Positions 5,222-6,439 of a stretch of DNA of 6,439 bases are shown here, in pieces. How positions within the stretch are numbered: the first letter of the stretch is position 1; every line of letters begins with the position of its first letter. The notes beneath the pieces are model-generated. The model was not told the origin of the DNA and did not search any database. It saw only the letters and a program-made list of their open reading frames with translations. The translations under genes were made by a program, and so were the position numbers. The stretch comes from SZUA-430 sp041477875 (lineage in GTDB: Bacteria > Pseudomonadota > Alphaproteobacteria > Micropepsales > Micropepsaceae). The stretch spans positions 1 to 6,439 of the forward strand of contig JBGOVA010000225.1 in assembly GCA_041477875.1 (NCBI GenBank), read 5' to 3'.

Positions 5222-5905
5222 TTAGGAATGCGTGGTCGCAGCGCTACTCCGCCCAGCGCCTGAACGACGCGGCGTCGCGCAGCGGTATTCCGCGCCGCCC
5301 TCCGTCCATGTGATGATGAGCGATCCGCCCTCCGCGCAGCGCGTTGCCGGCCGCACGACCGCGCCGCTCCGGCAAGTGTCGCACACCGCGCCGCCGCGCC
5401 AGATGCGCATGCCGTGCGCGCCCGAGTCGTTCGCACGCGGCGCCGTTTTGTAGACCGTCCAGTTGACGCCCGACGGGCCCGCGACGCCGACTTTGAAGCC
5501 ATGGCTCAACGCTTCCGCAGCTGGCCCCGCGACGTCGACGCTAAGCACTTCGTGCACGACGATCGCGCGCGTCCGGGGCGCTGGCCGGAAGCGCCGGTCG
5601 TATCCGTCGTCGTAATCGTTGCGATATCCGCCGAAGAGGTCGCTCCGCCACTGGTCGCCGGACCACACCATCGGATCCTCCGATGCACTCACGCTGTACC
5701 CGTCGTCGTCGTAATCGTGCGCGTGATAGCGCGGCGCGCGGCGCGTGTTGCATGTCGCGACGCCAAAGCTTGAACCGGAGACCATCGGGTCGTCCGCACT
5801 TGTTTGATGCCGGCAGAAAGGCCCATCGTCCGCCGCCGCGCCGAAAGCCGACGCCATCAAGATCCACGCAAGCGCCGGTATGGCCCAAAGGATTCGCAAA
5901 CTCAT
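5222..5905 (-). CDS. Unrecognised secreted Cys- and Asp/Tyr-rich protein
   Basis: I do not recognise this 227-residue protein. With the ATG at 5905 it begins with a clear signal peptide (MSLRILWAIPALAWILMASAFGAAADD, written here as its two parts MSLRILWAIPALAW and ILMASAFGAAADD), probably cleaved near residue 25. That start is chosen because GGAG lies six bases upstream; in-frame ATGs at 5917 and 5935 have poorer sites, and the frame stays open to 6070. The mature region holds an acidic, Tyr-rich part with HDYDDDGY (63-70) and RNDYDDGYDRRF (95-106), and a twice-used DPMV unit (about 39-42 and 77-80). A beta-rich C-terminal half follows (113-210). There are six cysteines (C31, C52, C175, C178, C190, C209), including a CxxC, so periplasmic disulfides are likely. 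The Asp-rich part could bind cations; that is a guess. The crystallin-like gene lies 145 bases upstream on the same strand. Confidence 0.75.
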   Translation of the reverse strand: MSLRILWAIPALAWILMASAFGAAADDGPFCRHQTSADDPMVSGSSFGVATCNTRRAPRYHAHDYDDDGYSVSASEDPMVWSGDQWRSDLFGGYRNDYDDGYDRRFRPAPRTRAIVVHEVLSVDVAGPAAEALSHGFKVGVAGPSGVNWTVYKTAPRANDSGAHGMRIWRGGAVCDTCRSGAVVRPATRCAEGGSLIITWTEGGAEYRCATPRRSGAGRSSAATTHS

Positions 5906-6005
5906 CACGCGCTCCATCGCACGCCCGTCTTTCATGACGAGCGGCTTTCGTTGACGAGCGCGGACAGGGGTTGTCCTGGGGAGAAGAAGCCTAGCAATCG
6001 CATGC

Positions 6006-6022
6006 GCGCGCGTCACGCGCGC
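6006..6022. other. 17-base palindrome between exported-protein genes
   Basis: GCGCGCGT-C-ACGCGCGC lies 29 bases downstream of the crystallin-like gene's stop on the minus strand. As RNA it would form a short GC stem with the loop GUGAC. It may mark the 3' end of that gene's transcript, but no T-run follows, so intrinsic termination is unproven. Confidence 0.35.
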
Positions 6023-6050
6023 AAGATGGTTACCGAACGGCGTCAGGAAC

Positions 6051-6439
6051 TCAGTGCGCGGGCGGAGCAACCGGGACGGGCACCGGATAGAGCGAAGAGA
6101 CCTGCCCCTCCATATTCAGCTGCTTCAGGCTTTTCGCCTTCGCGTGCACGCGCACGCAGCGCCCCATGAAGTTGCGGTGCTCGCACAGGACCCAATCGCG
6201 CGCGCCCTTGATCGTGACGCTGGCGACGCGGTCGTTGAAATCGACCGCGGCAAGGCTCGGCACGCCGTGGTCGAACACCATCGTGCGGCCTTTGAAGTTC
6301 GGCTGCTCGTAGACGGTGATGACGGTGGGCTGCACGGCCGCCGGCGCGGTCGCGGCTGCGGGCATCGCCGGCGCGGCCGCCGCGAGCGAAAGCGCGGCGG
6401 CTGAGGCCGCGACAAAGGCGGCGATGGTCGATGTCTGGC
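6051..6439 (-). CDS. Beta/gamma-crystallin-like secreted protein, 5' partial
   Basis: At least 129 codons are visible and the frame runs off the right edge, so the true start lies outside the window. An internal ATG at 6365 is unlikely to be the start, because the residues before it (STIAAFVAASAAALSLAAAA) form the core of a signal peptide. The mature part has two Greek-key repeats of the beta/gamma-crystallin type. The first is ITVYEQPNFKGRTMVF to VASVTIKG; the second is WVLCEHRNFMGRCVRV to VSSLYPV. Each carries the aromatic/Cys-x4-F-x-G hairpin (YEQPNFKG, CEHRNFMG). The calcium motif N/D-N/D-x-x-S/T-S is partly kept as NDRVAS and EGQVSS, so calcium binding may be weak or lost. Two cysteines in the second repeat (in WVLC and GRC) could form a disulfide. 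The C-terminus is Pro/Val-rich. Such small exported proteins are often linked to the envelope or inhibitor-like roles; the exact role is unknown. Confidence 0.85.
   Translation of the reverse strand, partial: QTSTIAAFVAASAAALSLAAAAPAMPAAATAPAAVQPTVITVYEQPNFKGRTMVFDHGVPSLAAVDFNDRVASVTIKGARDWVLCEHRNFMGRCVRVHAKAKSLKQLNMEGQVSSLYPVPVPVAPPAH

Noticed and set aside
5216..5232. CGCATT-N5-AATGCG inverted repeat over the stop of the 5222-5905 gene as a terminator
   Set aside because: The stem is short, overlaps the stop codon and is not followed by T on the minus strand; it may be chance.

Overview
The window looks like a piece of chromosome from a GC-rich alphaproteobacterium. Three things suggest this: a COQ7-type demethoxyubiquinone hydroxylase (the ubiquinone enzyme used by many alphaproteobacteria) sits directly behind dsbB; a DUF1488 domain is present, a family I associate mainly with Alpha- and Betaproteobacteria; and the coding DNA is GC-rich throughout. 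I cannot name a genus. I see no CRISPR array, complete insertion sequence or replication origin.

Left third (1-1865): the tail of a terminator-like element for a + strand gene outside the window, then a tightly packed minus-strand operon read dsbB -> coq7 -> GNAT acetyltransferase. Stop and start codons touch or overlap at both junctions. DsbB hands electrons from periplasmic disulfide formation to ubiquinone and COQ7 helps make ubiquinone, so the first two genes fit together biochemically. The third is a general GNAT enzyme of unknown substrate.

Middle (1866-4616): a good sigma70-type promoter drives a complete tRNA-Leu(CAA) gene with encoded CCA. About 10 bases beyond the tRNA 3' end lies a decayed, inverted N-terminal fragment of an IS630-family transposase. 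Next comes a strongly AT-rich promoter region with a 7+7 inverted repeat (8-base spacer) laid over the -10 box, and then a two-gene toxin-antitoxin operon. Its first gene encodes a full-length HipA-family Ser/Thr kinase. Its second encodes an Xre-type helix-turn-helix protein fused to a DUF1488 domain. The order is reversed relative to classical hipBA, and the genes overlap by 70 bases. The operon and a 375-base non-coding stretch rich in short palindromes and GTGATGG repeats look like an accessory insert beside the tRNA gene.

Right third (4617-6439): three minus-strand genes for exported proteins. They are an unrecognised protein with a signal peptide or anchor, an unrecognised Cys- and Asp/Tyr-rich secreted protein with a CxxC, and a beta/gamma-crystallin-like secreted protein whose 5' end lies outside the window.

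The most interesting unit is the inverted HipA / HTH-DUF1488 module with its HipB-like operator geometry. I found no wholly unknown system that the sequence alone can support.
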